Assembly: GCA_030697555.1 (NCBI GenBank)
Contig: JAUYPV010000029.1
Location: 24,839-88,838 of the forward strand
DNA: 64,000 nucleotides
Source of the DNA: Hyphomonadaceae bacterium
Lineage (GTDB): Bacteria; Pseudomonadota; Alphaproteobacteria; Caulobacterales; Hyphomonadaceae
Direction: 5' to 3'
The position numbers and the translations under genes are program-made. The notes beneath the pieces were generated by a model, which was not told the origin of the DNA, did no database searches, and saw only the letters and a list, made by a program, of their open reading frames with translations. Below are positions 22,925-31,805 of the stretch, piece by piece; position 1 is the stretch's first letter, and each line of letters starts with the position of its first letter.

Positions 22925-25033
22925 ATGAATCTCGCACGCGAAGCAGGTTTCCGACTCGGGGCAATGCAGGTCCGGCCGTCCACCCGGGAAATCGTGTTCG
23001 CCGGAGGCCGGGAAGCGCTGGAGCCGCGCGTGATGGCGGTGCTCGTCCGGCTCGCCAAGTCGAACGGCGAGGTGGTGACCCGGGAGGACCTGACAGAAGC
23101 CTGCTGGGACGGTCGCGTCGTGAGCGATGACGCCATCAACCGGGTGATCTCCCGTATCCGCCGGGTCTCGGAACTGACCCAGGAAAAGGACTTCATCCTC
23201 GAGACCATCACAAAGGTCGGCTACCGCCTGGTCGCCCGGGGCGGCGTGCCAATCGAGGCTGCCACCGGGCAAGCTGCTCGGTCGCCCCAGGTCGCCTTGG
23301 TTCGGGAGCGGCGGTTGCTGATTCCCGTAGCGGTGCTGGCTGCGCTGGTGATCGCGGTTGCCACCGGAGCGTGGTGGCTGGCCGGACGCGAGCCAGAGTG
23401 GAAAGCCGATCCCAACGCCTCGCTGACGGTCGCGGTGTTGCCGTTCGACAACCTCGGCCGTGGCGAGGGCGACGATATTCTCGCGCTCGGCATGTCGCGC
23501 GAGATTCGCAACACGCTGTCGCGTGTGCGTGGGCTCAAGGTGGTGTCCGACAGCTCGTCGTTCGCCGCGGATGTGCAGAATCTCGGCGCCCAGGATATCC
23601 GGAAAAATCTCTGGGCCGACCTGCTGGTGGACGGCAGCCTCACCCGAACGGAGGGGTCGATTAAGCTCAGCGCCGAGCTGGTGGATGCAATCAGCGGCAA
23701 CAATCTCTGGACAGGCTCTCAGGAGGGACAGGCGACGGACCTCAATCGCCTGCAGCAGCTCATGTCTTCGGCAATCTTCGAGCAGATCGTCGCGCGGGTT
23801 GGACCCAGCCGGGTGCAGCAGCTGGCGCCGCCCAGGCCGGAGGACCCACGCGTCTACCGGCTGACGATGGAGTCTTCCGAACTTCTGCTCCAAGCGCACG
23901 ATTTCAATCGACACGGCGAGAAGGAAGCCTCGCTGGACGCGAGCGACAGGGCCTACGCGCTGGCGCAACAGGCGCTCGCGACGGACCCGAAGTCGTCGAC
24001 GGCGCTGGCGCTGGTCGGGTCGATGATCGAGGTTGCTGCAACGCACGAACTCGCCAGCAAAAACATGGCGCCAACCGACAGGTTCAGCCTCGCCGCCGAA
24101 TACATGCGCCGGGCGCTGGCCGTCGATCCGGATAATGCACTGGCGTTGCAGAAGCTGGCGGAACACTACCGGCGCAACGAGTGGCGCTGGGCGGACTCGC
24201 GCGGGCTGTTCGTGCGAGCGCTGGCGCTCAACCCCAACGACACGTTCACGCGCGTCTTCTACTCCTTCTATCTCTCTGGCGCCGGCCGCTGCATCGAGGC
24301 GCTGGAGCATGCGCAGCTCGCGGAGGATCTCGACCCTGTAAACTTCAAGACTGACCTCACCGTCCCGCGCATGCTGAACTGCACCGGGCAGCTAGAGGAA
24401 GCGGATCGACGCTATCGCCAGGTGCTCGACAAGGATCCCTCCAATGTCTTCATGCTGTCGGAGATTTACCTGCGCTTCCTGGCGCGGCGCGGCGCGATGC
24501 TGATGGGCTGAGGGCGCTTGCCAGCCATGTGCGCGACGACCTGTGGCGCGGAGCACCGCCTGCGCCGGTGGGGGCGGTGCTGGAGCGGGTGATGCTGGCG
24601 AGCGAAGCGCTCGAAGGACGGCCAGAGGCGTATCGGGCGCGGTTGTCACGCGAAGTGGACGCCTTCGACCGGGGGCGCCTTCGACAATCCGGTAACGCAG
24701 GGACGTAGGGTGTCGGATGTGCAGTGGACCTACGCGGTGGAGTTTGCGTTCGCGGGCGACACGTCGCGAGCGATCACCCTTTTGCAGGCGGCGGTGAACG
24801 AGGGCTCGCTCTACATACCGGAGACCATGCCTTACGGCTCGACCGAGTTCACGCCGGAAATGCGCGCCGACCCGCGCTATCAGGCGATCTGGCGGAATGA
24901 CCCGCGCCTGGTCGAACTGATGAAGCTGCGGCTTGAGGCGCTGGAGGCCGGGCAGATGGATGGCGTTCTGCCGGATGGTCGGCGATCGACGCCGAGGCCG
25001 GAAATCCTCAAGCCTGTTGACAGCCGTAGCTGA
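22925..25033 (+). pseudogene. Winged-helix/TPR regulator interrupted by two frameshifts
   Basis: CadC-like architecture: an OmpR-type winged helix (residues 1-105; VMAVLVRLAKSNGEVVTREDLTEACW ... NRVISRIRRV ... TKVGYRLVARG), one membrane helix (about 130-150), a TolB-like domain (VAVLPFDNLGRGEGDDILALGMSREI) and TPR repeats. The frame stops at 24509-24511 after 528 codons. Coding continues in the -1 frame from about 24500 (ALASHVRDDLWRG...), then returns to the original frame after a G run near 24670 and ends at 25033 with a plausible C-terminus. That equals a one-base loss and a one-base gain in a gene of about 702 codons. Either a decayed gene or two sequencing errors in GC-rich runs. It lies 44 bases upstream of blaI. 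Confidence 0.75.
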
Positions 25034-25034
25034 T

Positions 25035-25052
25035 ACGCTACAAATGTAGCGT
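25035..25052 (+). promoter_or_regulatory. BlaI-type operator
   Basis: An 18-bp perfect palindrome, ACGCTACA-AA-TGTAGCGT, ends 25 bases before the blaI start. The core CTACA-AA-TGTAG matches the TACA-N2-TGTA half-site arrangement known for BlaI and MecI repressors. It indicates that blaI and the downstream M56 gene are autoregulated. Confidence 0.8.
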
Positions 25053-25077
25053 CACTTAGGTTTCAGCCGAGGACGCC

Positions 25078-25455
25078 ATGTCAGCCACCGCGAACAAGAC
25101 CGAGTTGTCGGTGCTCAAGCAGCTCTGGCCCGATGGGCGGAAGAGCGCCCGTGAAATCCACGATGCGGTGAGCGGGGAGACCGGCTGGAGCTATTCCACC
25201 ACCCGCACGGTCGTGACGCGGATGGAGGAGAAGGGGCTGCTGAAGCGCTCCGAAGTCCACGGCGTCGCGGTTTATTCGCCGGCGCTGACGCGGGTGCAGG
25301 TTCTCGGCGCGATGGCCAAGGAACTCACGCGACAGGTGTTCGACATCAAGGGCGCGCTGCCGGCGTCGATGTTCGCCGACAGCCCGCATCTCACCAAGGA
25401 CGAACTCGCCGAACTCGACACCATCCTCAATGCTGACGAAGGGGACGAGGTATGA
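25078..25455 (+). CDS. blaI: BlaI/MecI/CopY family repressor
   Basis: Winged-helix repressor of 125 residues. The DNA-binding domain reads SVLKQLWPDGRKSAREIHDAVSG and YSTTRTVVTRMEEKGLLKR; the C-terminal dimerisation helices follow from about residue 75. In the classical system the membrane protease BlaR1 triggers cleavage of BlaI. Here the stop overlaps the start of the M56 protease gene (ATGA), so the pair is translationally coupled, and a matching palindromic operator lies upstream. No beta-lactamase gene is adjacent. Confidence 0.92.
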   Translation: MSATANKTELSVLKQLWPDGRKSAREIHDAVSGETGWSYSTTRTVVTRMEEKGLLKRSEVHGVAVYSPALTRVQVLGAMAKELTRQVFDIKGALPASMFADSPHLTKDELAELDTILNADEGDEV

Positions 25456-27146
25456 TCTCTCTCGCATGGCTTGTCGTATCGTCGCTGGTCTGGGGCGCTG
25501 CTTTGTTTGCAGTGGGTTGGTTGCTGCAGAGGAGCAGCGATCTTTCCGGGCGGGCGCGGCAATGGATCTGGCGTGGCTGCGCCTTCTTGCTGGTTGCGCC
25601 GTGGATCGCCGCGCCGCTGGTTTCCGGGTTCGGGCTTGGAATGGCGCCACGGATCGCGCCGGTGATCGGGGCGGTCGCTTCGTTTGAGGCGACCTCTATC
25701 GATGTCGCGCCTGTATTCCTGCCGGTCAGCGATGCGGCCGCCGTGACGCCTGCGCCGTCGCAGGCTTTTGCGCTGCCCGATATCGACTGGGAGGGAACGC
25801 TTCTCGCCCTTCTGATAGTGGGATGGCTGGTGCGCTTTGTCATGGCGCAGTTCGCGGCGCGCCGGCTTGGCGGCGTGGTCGCCAATTCGCGGCCGGTTGA
25901 AGCTGGTGTCGCGATGGATGCGCTGGACGCTTGGTCGGCGCGGCTTGGGCTGAAGAGGAAGCCGGATCTGCGCTTGATCGCGGCGAACGTGTCGCCGTTT
26001 TCGTATGGCGTCGTGCGGCCGGTGATTTGCCTGCCCGAGGGACTGGACGAAAAGCTTGGCCGCGAGCCGTTGCAGCTCGTCGTGGCGCATGAGTGCCTGC
26101 ACGTGGCGCGCGGCGATGGTTGGCTTCGGCCGATCGAGCGAATGGTTGCCGACATCTTCTGGTTCAACCCCTTTGCCTGGGCTGTGCGCCGCGAACTCGA
26201 CATGGCGCGCGAACTTGCGTGCGATGAAGGCGTGGTCGAGTTATCGTCGGCGCGCCACGCGTATGCGCGTACGCTGCGCGATGTCGCCGGGCTGTCTGCG
26301 GGGCTTTCGCCCTCGGCGCCGGCGGCTTCGATGTCGCTGGCTGGCGGCGGGAGAGTTGTGATGCTGCGCGTGAAGCGCACGCTGGCGCTGGCCAAACGCA
26401 AGCCCGCGCGCGCGGCGCTTGTCGCGGCTGCGGTGCTGGGACTGGTCGGCGCGCCGATCGCTGTCGGGCAGGTTGTGCTGACAACACCGCGCCCGCCGGC
26501 CGCTCCCGAAGCGCCCGAGGCCCCTGAAGTTCTTGCGCCGGCTGAGCCCGTTGAAGTCGCAGAGGCGCCGCAGGCGCCGGAAGCACCGCCTGCTCCCGTT
26601 GCGCCGGTGGATGAGCCAGCGTCCGTCGCTGAGCCGAGCCCCGCTGCGGAAGCGACGCCTGAGCCGCGCGTCGCGCCCTTGCCGCCGACGCCCCAGGCTG
26701 CGCCGAGTGTCGGAGTTGCGCCGACGCCACCGTCTACGCCTCGGGCAATGCCAGCGCCGCAGCAGGCGCCTGCGCCGCCGGAGGCGCGGTCGATCGAGCA
26801 GGCGGACAGAAAGACCGAGCTGGTCGCGCTTGGCGGCAAGAGCGTAGACAGAATTCAGCTGCGCTATGACTTCGATGGCGAATGGCTGATCGACACCCAG
26901 AACATTCTGTATCGCGACGACGCTCGCGACTATTATCTGGTGACGCTGAAGGAGGCGTGTGAACAGCTCGAGATCCGCAGCCTGCGCTTCAGATTCTACC
27001 CTTCGTGGTCGTGGCAATTGCGTGCGGACCGCACCTATGACGTGCGCCCGGAGGCCGGGGCGCACTGCGACGTCGCCAAGATCGAGCAGGTCGATCGCGC
27101 CAGAGCGGACGCGCTGCGCGCGGCGTCGCTGCGACGCATATGGTGA
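25452..27146 (+). CDS. M56 (BlaR1-like) membrane metalloprotease with a non-penicillin-binding C-terminal domain
   Basis: Sensor protease of 564 residues. Four or so membrane helices flank the gluzincin site H213-E-C-L-H217, with the third zinc ligand E254 in ELACDEG. The PFSYGVVRPVICLPEGL segment is typical of M56. After a last membrane helix near 315-340 there is a Pro/Ala/Glu-rich linker (about 345-450) and then, in place of the penicillin-binding sensor of BlaR1, a 110-residue domain (454-564) with two Cys and YYLVTLKEACEQL, which resembles DUF6491 proteins. The partner is BlaI encoded just upstream. The inducing signal is unknown. Confidence 0.87.
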   Translation: MISLAWLVVSSLVWGAALFAVGWLLQRSSDLSGRARQWIWRGCAFLLVAPWIAAPLVSGFGLGMAPRIAPVIGAVASFEATSIDVAPVFLPVSDAAAVTPAPSQAFALPDIDWEGTLLALLIVGWLVRFVMAQFAARRLGGVVANSRPVEAGVAMDALDAWSARLGLKRKPDLRLIAANVSPFSYGVVRPVICLPEGLDEKLGREPLQLVVAHECLHVARGDGWLRPIERMVADIFWFNPFAWAVRRELDMARELACDEGVVELSSARHAYARTLRDVAGLSAGLSPSAPAASMSLAGGGRVVMLRVKRTLALAKRKPARAALVAAAVLGLVGAPIAVGQVVLTTPRPPAAPEAPEAPEVLAPAEPVEVAEAPQAPEAPPAPVAPVDEPASVAEPSPAAEATPEPRVAPLPPTPQAAPSVGVAPTPPSTPRAMPAPQQAPAPPEARSIEQADRKTELVALGGKSVDRIQLRYDFDGEWLIDTQNILYRDDARDYYLVTLKEACEQLEIRSLRFRFYPSWSWQLRADRTYDVRPEAGAHCDVAKIEQVDRARADALRAASLRRIW

Positions 27147-27258
27147 TTGCGCCGATGCCGGCCGACTGGGGCCGCGTGTGCATCTTGAGGTCAGGAAGGA
27201 CGGCAAGCCGGCCGGCCCAGAGTGGGTCGAGAGTTTGATGCTGTCCGAACTGCGGTGA

Positions 27259-27684
27259 CTATACAGCGCGCCAGGGTTGCGTCGGCGAGACGGTGGCGCA
27301 TGAGGGCGTGCCGTCCTTGCCGGTTCCATTGAGAGTGGCTTCCAGCACCTTGCCCTTCACGGCCTTGTCGAGTAGCGCCTGCGTGATCTGGTGGATGTCG
27401 ATCTTCATGCGGCGGCTCCAGCAGGAGCCCTTCTGACCGGCCTGTTCGCCGATGGCGATGTAGACGAAGCGGCGTTCGGGGCCTTCGCTGCGCACATGTT
27501 CACCGTAGAATTTCGGGCCGGGGCCGATGCGGATCGCGAAGTCGAAGGTCAGCGGCTTGCCGTCCTTCGAGGTTTTGGTGTCGACTGGATGGCTGTTCTT
27601 GTCCTGCAGGCCGTGCGCGACGCCGGGGACCGGATTGTCGATCACCAGCCGCATCCGGATTTCTGTCTGGTCCTTGCCTGTCAT
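27259..27684 (-). CDS. DUF5990 family protein
   Basis: Protein of 141 residues with no known function. It matches the DUF5990 layout: an N-terminal strand MRLVIDNPVPGVAHGLQDK, the central FAIRIGPGPKFYGEHVRSEGPERRFVYIAIGEQAGQ, the highly conserved CWSRRMKIDI, and the final GTGKDGTPSCATV. No signal peptide, so it is cytoplasmic. It stands alone between the M56 gene and the divergent MBL hydrolase gene. Confidence 0.78.
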   Translation of the reverse strand: MTGKDQTEIRMRLVIDNPVPGVAHGLQDKNSHPVDTKTSKDGKPLTFDFAIRIGPGPKFYGEHVRSEGPERRFVYIAIGEQAGQKGSCWSRRMKIDIHQITQALLDKAVKGKVLEATLNGTGKDGTPSCATVSPTQPWRAV

Positions 27685-27765
27685 GCGGAAATACTAGTTC
27701 ACTGAACCCTCACTCGCAATTCGCGCCGCGTTGGCGTTCAATCGGCGGGAGACGGGAGGATCGCG

Positions 27766-28680
27766 ATGCGGATAGTCACACTTGCGCTGGCGGTTGCGAT
27801 GCTGGCGGCTCCGGTATTGGCGCAGCAGGCGGCTGCGCCTCCCACATCGCTGGTGCGCGAGGGCGTTACCGAGAAGCTGACGGACCATGTCTGGGCCATA
27901 CCGGACGGGTCGGCGTCGCTGGTGCCGAATGTCGGGATCGTCGTAGGCAGCAAGGCCGTTCTGGTAATCGACACTGGCCTGGGAGCGCGCAATGCGCAGA
28001 CCGTACTGAAGGAAGTCGCCAAGGTAGGAGCGGGCAAGCCGATCTATCTGGTGACTACGCATGTGCATCCCGAGCACGATCTTGGCGCGCATGCCTTTCC
28101 GGCGGACTCCAAGCTGATCCGGTCGAAGGACCAGGATGTGGACATCGCAGCGTCGGGGATGAACCTGGCGAACGTGTTCGCTTCGCGCTCGGAGCTGAAC
28201 AAGGAGCTTCTGCAAGGCGCCACTTACCGGAAGGGGGACATTTCCTTCGACAAGGACTATTCGCTCGATCTAGGCGGCGTGACGGCGAAGATCATTGCGG
28301 TAGGGCCGAACCATACGCTCGGCGACACGGTGGTGTTCGTCGACGGCGTACTGTTTTCCGGCGACGACGCGATGCGGCCGCAACCGTCCGTGATGGCGCA
28401 AGGCGCGACACTCACCCACTGGCTGGCGACCCTGGACAAGCTCGATGCGCTGAAGCCGACGCATGTCGTGCCGAGCCACGGACCGCGGGGCGATGCCTCG
28501 ATCATCGCGGGCTATCGCACCTACTTCAAGAAGATCCAGGAGCGCGTCGGCGCGCTGAAGAAGGCCGGCAAGACGCAGGATGACGTTGTGGAGGCCGTAA
28601 CCGACGAGATGGTGACGCAGTATCCGGATCGTGCGCGGCTGGGCGGAGCGATCCGCGCGGCCTACGCGGAGGCGAAATGA
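27766..28680 (+). CDS. Exported MBL-fold metallohydrolase
   Basis: Metallo-beta-lactamase-fold hydrolase of 304 residues with a Sec signal peptide (ending VLAQQA), thus periplasmic. The zinc site reads THVHPEHDLGAHAF, i.e. H-x-H-x-E-H instead of the usual H-x-H-x-D-H, followed by a third His in VGPNHTLGD, the bridging Asp in SGDDA and the last His in PSHGPRG. The substrate cannot be told from sequence. A small acidic protein starts within its stop codon (ATGA). Confidence 0.88.
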   Translation: MRIVTLALAVAMLAAPVLAQQAAAPPTSLVREGVTEKLTDHVWAIPDGSASLVPNVGIVVGSKAVLVIDTGLGARNAQTVLKEVAKVGAGKPIYLVTTHVHPEHDLGAHAFPADSKLIRSKDQDVDIAASGMNLANVFASRSELNKELLQGATYRKGDISFDKDYSLDLGGVTAKIIAVGPNHTLGDTVVFVDGVLFSGDDAMRPQPSVMAQGATLTHWLATLDKLDALKPTHVVPSHGPRGDASIIAGYRTYFKKIQERVGALKKAGKTQDDVVEAVTDEMVTQYPDRARLGGAIRAAYAEAK

Positions 28681-28835
28681 CCGATCCGAAGGACAAGCGC
28701 AGGAAGCTGGACGAGGAGCTGGACAAGGCGTTGGAGGAGAGCTTCCCCGCGTCCGATCCTCCGACGGTGTTCGGAGACACGAGCGACGAGCGCGGCGACG
28801 AGGCGGAAGAAGACGACGGGACGAGGAAGCCCTAG
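28677..28835 (+). CDS. Small acidic protein with SFPASDPP motif
   Basis: A 52-residue protein starting at the ATG that overlaps the stop of the MBL gene by four bases. It reads KRRKLDEELDKALEESFPASDPP, then a run rich in Asp and Glu and a basic end. Short proteins with an L-D-x-A-L-x-x-SFPASDPP core are frequent in alphaproteobacterial genomes but have no known role. No signal peptide or membrane segment. Confidence 0.72.
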   Translation: MTDPKDKRRKLDEELDKALEESFPASDPPTVFGDTSDERGDEAEEDDGTRKP

Positions 28836-28845
28836 CCGCAGACCG

Positions 28846-29778
28846 TCAGTCGAACATCTTCGAGATCGACTCGTCGTTGGCGATGCGGCGGATGGCTTCG
28901 CCGATCATGGGGGCCATGGAGAGCGTGCGGATCTTCTTGGACTTCGTGACGGATTCCGACGGATTGATGGTGTCGGTGATTACCAGCTCCTTGAGCTGGG
29001 ACTTGTCGATGTTGGCTGCGGCGCCGTTGGAGAGGACGCCGTGGGTGACATAGGCGGCGACTTCCTTCGCGCCTTTCTTGAGCAGTGCGTCGGCGGCATT
29101 GATCAGCGTGCCGCCCGAGTCCGTCATGTCATCGACCAGGATGCACTTTCGGCCTTCGACTTCGCCGATGATGTTCATCACTTCGGACTCGCCGGCTTTC
29201 TCGCGGCGCTTGTCGACGATGGCGAGGTCGACTTCGAGGCGTTTGGCCAGGGCGCGGGCGCGGACGACGCCGCCGATGTCCGGAGAGATGACCATCAGGT
29301 CCTTGTGGCCGTACTTCTTGAGGATGTCCTCGGCCATTTCGGGCTGGGCGAAGAGGTTGTCGGTCGGTTTATCGAAGAAGCCCTGGATCTGGGCGGCATG
29401 GAGATCGACTGTGACAACGCGGTCGCAGCCGGCGGTGGTGATGAGGTTGGCGACCAGCTTGGCGGAGATGGGTGTGCGGCCGTCGGTCTTCCGGTCCTGA
29501 CGGGCATAGCCGAAATAGGGGATGACCGCGGTGATGCGGCGGGCGCTGGCGCGGACCAGCGCGTCCATCGTGATCAGCAATTCCATCAGGTGGTCGTTGG
29601 CCGGGGCGGAGGTGGACTGGATCACGTAGACGTCCTGGCCGCGAACGTTCTCGTTCACCTTCACGAAGACTTCCCGGTCCTTGAAGGTGCGGACTTCGGC
29701 GTTGGTCAGCCGCATGTCGAGGTAGGAAGCGATGCGATCTGCGAGTGGTCGGTTGGAATTGCACGAGATCAGTTTCAT
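28846..29778 (-). CDS. prs: Ribose-phosphate pyrophosphokinase
   Basis: Makes PRPP from ribose 5-phosphate and ATP for nucleotide, His and Trp synthesis. The 310-residue chain from the ATG at 29778 shows [21 protein letters not shown], the [13 protein letters not shown]-binding segment, [12 protein letters not shown] and the PRPP loop [14 protein letters not shown]. The frame is open for 29 more codons upstream but the chosen start gives the standard N-terminus ([13 protein letters not shown]). PRPP from this enzyme feeds apt at 10440. Confidence 0.96.
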   Translation of the reverse strand: MKLISCNSNRPLADRIASYLDMRLTNAEVRTFKDREVFVKVNENVRGQDVYVIQSTSAPANDHLMELLITMDALVRASARRITAVIPYFGYARQDRKTDGRTPISAKLVANLITTAGCDRVVTVDLHAAQIQGFFDKPTDNLFAQPEMAEDILKKYGHKDLMVISPDIGGVVRARALAKRLEVDLAIVDKRREKAGESEVMNIIGEVEGRKCILVDDMTDSGGTLINAADALLKKGAKEVAAYVTHGVLSNGAAANIDKSQLKELVITDTINPSESVTKSKKIRTLSMAPMIGEAIRRIANDESISKMFD

Positions 29779-29953
29779 CTGACGCGCTCTCCCATATCGC
29801 CGCCCCGGGTGAGGGCTCGCTTTGGCGTCACGCTTCTGTCGCAGAATCGTGGCGCGGGCAATCACCGGCGAGGCGGATTCCTGCGGATGGCTGCTTGTTG
29901 ATCACGCCGCTGGCGGAAATGCCGCAGCCAGCGGAATTTGCGGGTGTTTCTTT

Positions 29954-30742
29954 TCAGGCCACCAGCACGATCGCTGTCATATTACGCCCGCAGTCGCGGT
30001 CGCCTGCCTTCACCGCCCGGCGATGGCTGAAATACATATCGGGCTGGGTGAGCGTGTCGTCGGCCAGCGCGTCCATGTGGGCGACCCCCAGCCGCGTGAG
30101 TCGGCCTAGGCAATAGCGCTTGAGATCGAAGAACTGGCGATCGCCCATGCCTGCCTGGAACAGGGGTTCGGCCCAGGGCGTGGCGTTGAGAACAGCATCG
30201 ACGAGATCCGGTCCCACCTCGAAGGAAGATTGCGACAGGCACGGGCCGACGCCTGCGGCGGTCTTGCCCGGATCTGCGCCCATAGCGGTCATCACCTCGA
30301 CCGCGCTTTCTATGACGCCGCCGACCGCTCCGCGCCAGCCGGCGTGGATTGCGGCGATGACGCCGTTGTGAGGATCGCACAGCACGATCGGCGCACAGTC
30401 CGCCGCCAGCACGCCGAGGACGAGGCCGGGCGTGCGGGTGACGAGGGCGTCGCATTCCGGGCGTTCGTTGGGGGCGAACGCCCTGTCGGTGGCGACGGCG
30501 CGCGACGAATGGATCTGACGGGGCGAAGCGAGCCGGTCCGTCGTCGCGCCCAGCGCGGCACAGACGCGGCGGCGGTTTTCGCTGACCCTCTCCGGTTCGT
30601 CGCCGGAGCCGGGGCCACAGTTGAGCGACTTGTAAACGCCGTTCGAGACGCCGCCCATGCTGCCGAAGAAACCGTGGCGCACGTGCATGCTGAAGCGCTT
30701 GATGGCGGGGGCTTCTTCGAAGGGCGGGCGCGTGTCGTTCAT
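29954..30742 (-). CDS. pgeF: Peptidoglycan editing factor PgeF / YfiH family
   Basis: Multicopper-oxidase-like YfiH fold, 262 residues. In E. coli the homologue removes wrongly inserted L-Ser from peptidoglycan precursors; other members have purine nucleosidase or laccase activity. Metal-binding His and Cys are in VLAADCAPIVLCD, AIHAGWRGAVGG and GPCLSQSSFEVG. Third gene of lgt-(NDUFAF7-like)-pgeF on the minus strand, a common order in alphaproteobacteria; 16 bases separate it from the preceding gene. Confidence 0.92.
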   Translation of the reverse strand: MNDTRPPFEEAPAIKRFSMHVRHGFFGSMGGVSNGVYKSLNCGPGSGDEPERVSENRRRVCAALGATTDRLASPRQIHSSRAVATDRAFAPNERPECDALVTRTPGLVLGVLAADCAPIVLCDPHNGVIAAIHAGWRGAVGGVIESAVEVMTAMGADPGKTAAGVGPCLSQSSFEVGPDLVDAVLNATPWAEPLFQAGMGDRQFFDLKRYCLGRLTRLGVAHMDALADDTLTQPDMYFSHRRAVKAGDRDCGRNMTAIVLVA

Positions 30743-30758
30743 ATCATTACTACTCAGC

Positions 30759-31805
30759 TCAGAATCCGGGCGGCGTTTCCACCCCGTGCGGGGAGAGGCA
30801 TACCGCCTTGAACCGGGTCCCCATTTCGTCTGGCGCGATCAGCTTGTGCACCGCGGCCGATATCTCGTCGGCGCGGGCGGGATTGGCGCGACCGAGCGAG
30901 CGGGCCCGGTCCGGCGCGCCGAGCCGCGTTAGAAAATAGCCTTGCTGGATGGGTCCATGAACCATCAGCCCTTCGCTTTCGGCGATACGGCGGAGGCGGG
31001 GGAAATCGACGTCTGCGGTGAGGTCAGCGACGCCGGGGTCAGCCAGGGGGTCGACCTGCTGGCCCATGCGATAGGCGCGCATTGTATCTCCGGGCGAACG
31101 GTCGCTCGGGCCATAGTCGATGAAAAGGGCTCGGCCTGGATCGCGGCGGAAGCGGCGGGCAACGCCGTCGATCATCGTCTCGAGCGCAGGAGCGACCTCG
31201 ACGTTGTCGCCGACGGGGATGACGTTGGGGGGCAGGTCCGCGTGCGGGCCGACGCCGAAATGCAACCGCTCGCCGGTAGCAAGACCCACCTGGCGCTCGC
31301 GCCAGCTATTTCCGTCGCGCACGAACTGACGGACCGACATGCAGTCGAGGAATTCGTTGGCGACGATGATCGCGGGGCCGGGCGGCACGTCTTCCAGTTC
31401 GTCGAACGTGCGGGTGGGGCGTGGCTCCAACCGCTCGCGCTGGGCGTGGCGAAGGGCAGGGCTTGCTTCGATGAGAGCAATTTCGGCTGCGTCGGAAAAC
31501 CCTTTCACCGAGTCCGCCGCGCGCAGCATGTCAGCCATCATGGTGGCGCGGCCGGGGCCGAGCTCGATCAGCCAGAACTTGCGCGGCGAGCCCAGCCTCA
31601 TCCATTCGTGCGCCGCCCAGAGGCCAAGCAGTTCACCGAACACCTGGCTGGTTTCGGGCGCCGTCGTGAAGTCGGCGTTGAAGCCGGGGCGCGTGGCGTA
31701 GTAGCCGTCACGAGGGTCGTGCAGGCACATCAGGATGTAGAGCGACACGGGCATGGGCCCGTTGGTGCGGATTGCGTCGGCGATGCGCGACTTGAGTGCG
31801 CTCAC
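30759..31805 (-). CDS. NDUFAF7/MidA-type class I SAM-dependent methyltransferase
   Basis: A 348-residue member of the family whose mitochondrial homologue NDUFAF7 methylates an Arg of complex I subunit NDUFS2. The N-terminus has the family opening GPMPVSLYILMCLHDPRDGYYATRPGFNADFTTAPETSQVFGELLG (split here only by position), motif I IELGPGRATMMADMLR and the IIVANEFLDCMSVRQF segment. The GTG start at 31805 overlaps the lgt stop (GTGA), so the pair is translationally coupled. Role in complex I assembly is an inference from the family. Confidence 0.9.
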   Translation of the reverse strand: MSALKSRIADAIRTNGPMPVSLYILMCLHDPRDGYYATRPGFNADFTTAPETSQVFGELLGLWAAHEWMRLGSPRKFWLIELGPGRATMMADMLRAADSVKGFSDAAEIALIEASPALRHAQRERLEPRPTRTFDELEDVPPGPAIIVANEFLDCMSVRQFVRDGNSWRERQVGLATGERLHFGVGPHADLPPNVIPVGDNVEVAPALETMIDGVARRFRRDPGRALFIDYGPSDRSPGDTMRAYRMGQQVDPLADPGVADLTADVDFPRLRRIAESEGLMVHGPIQQGYFLTRLGAPDRARSLGRANPARADEISAAVHKLIAPDEMGTRFKAVCLSPHGVETPPGF

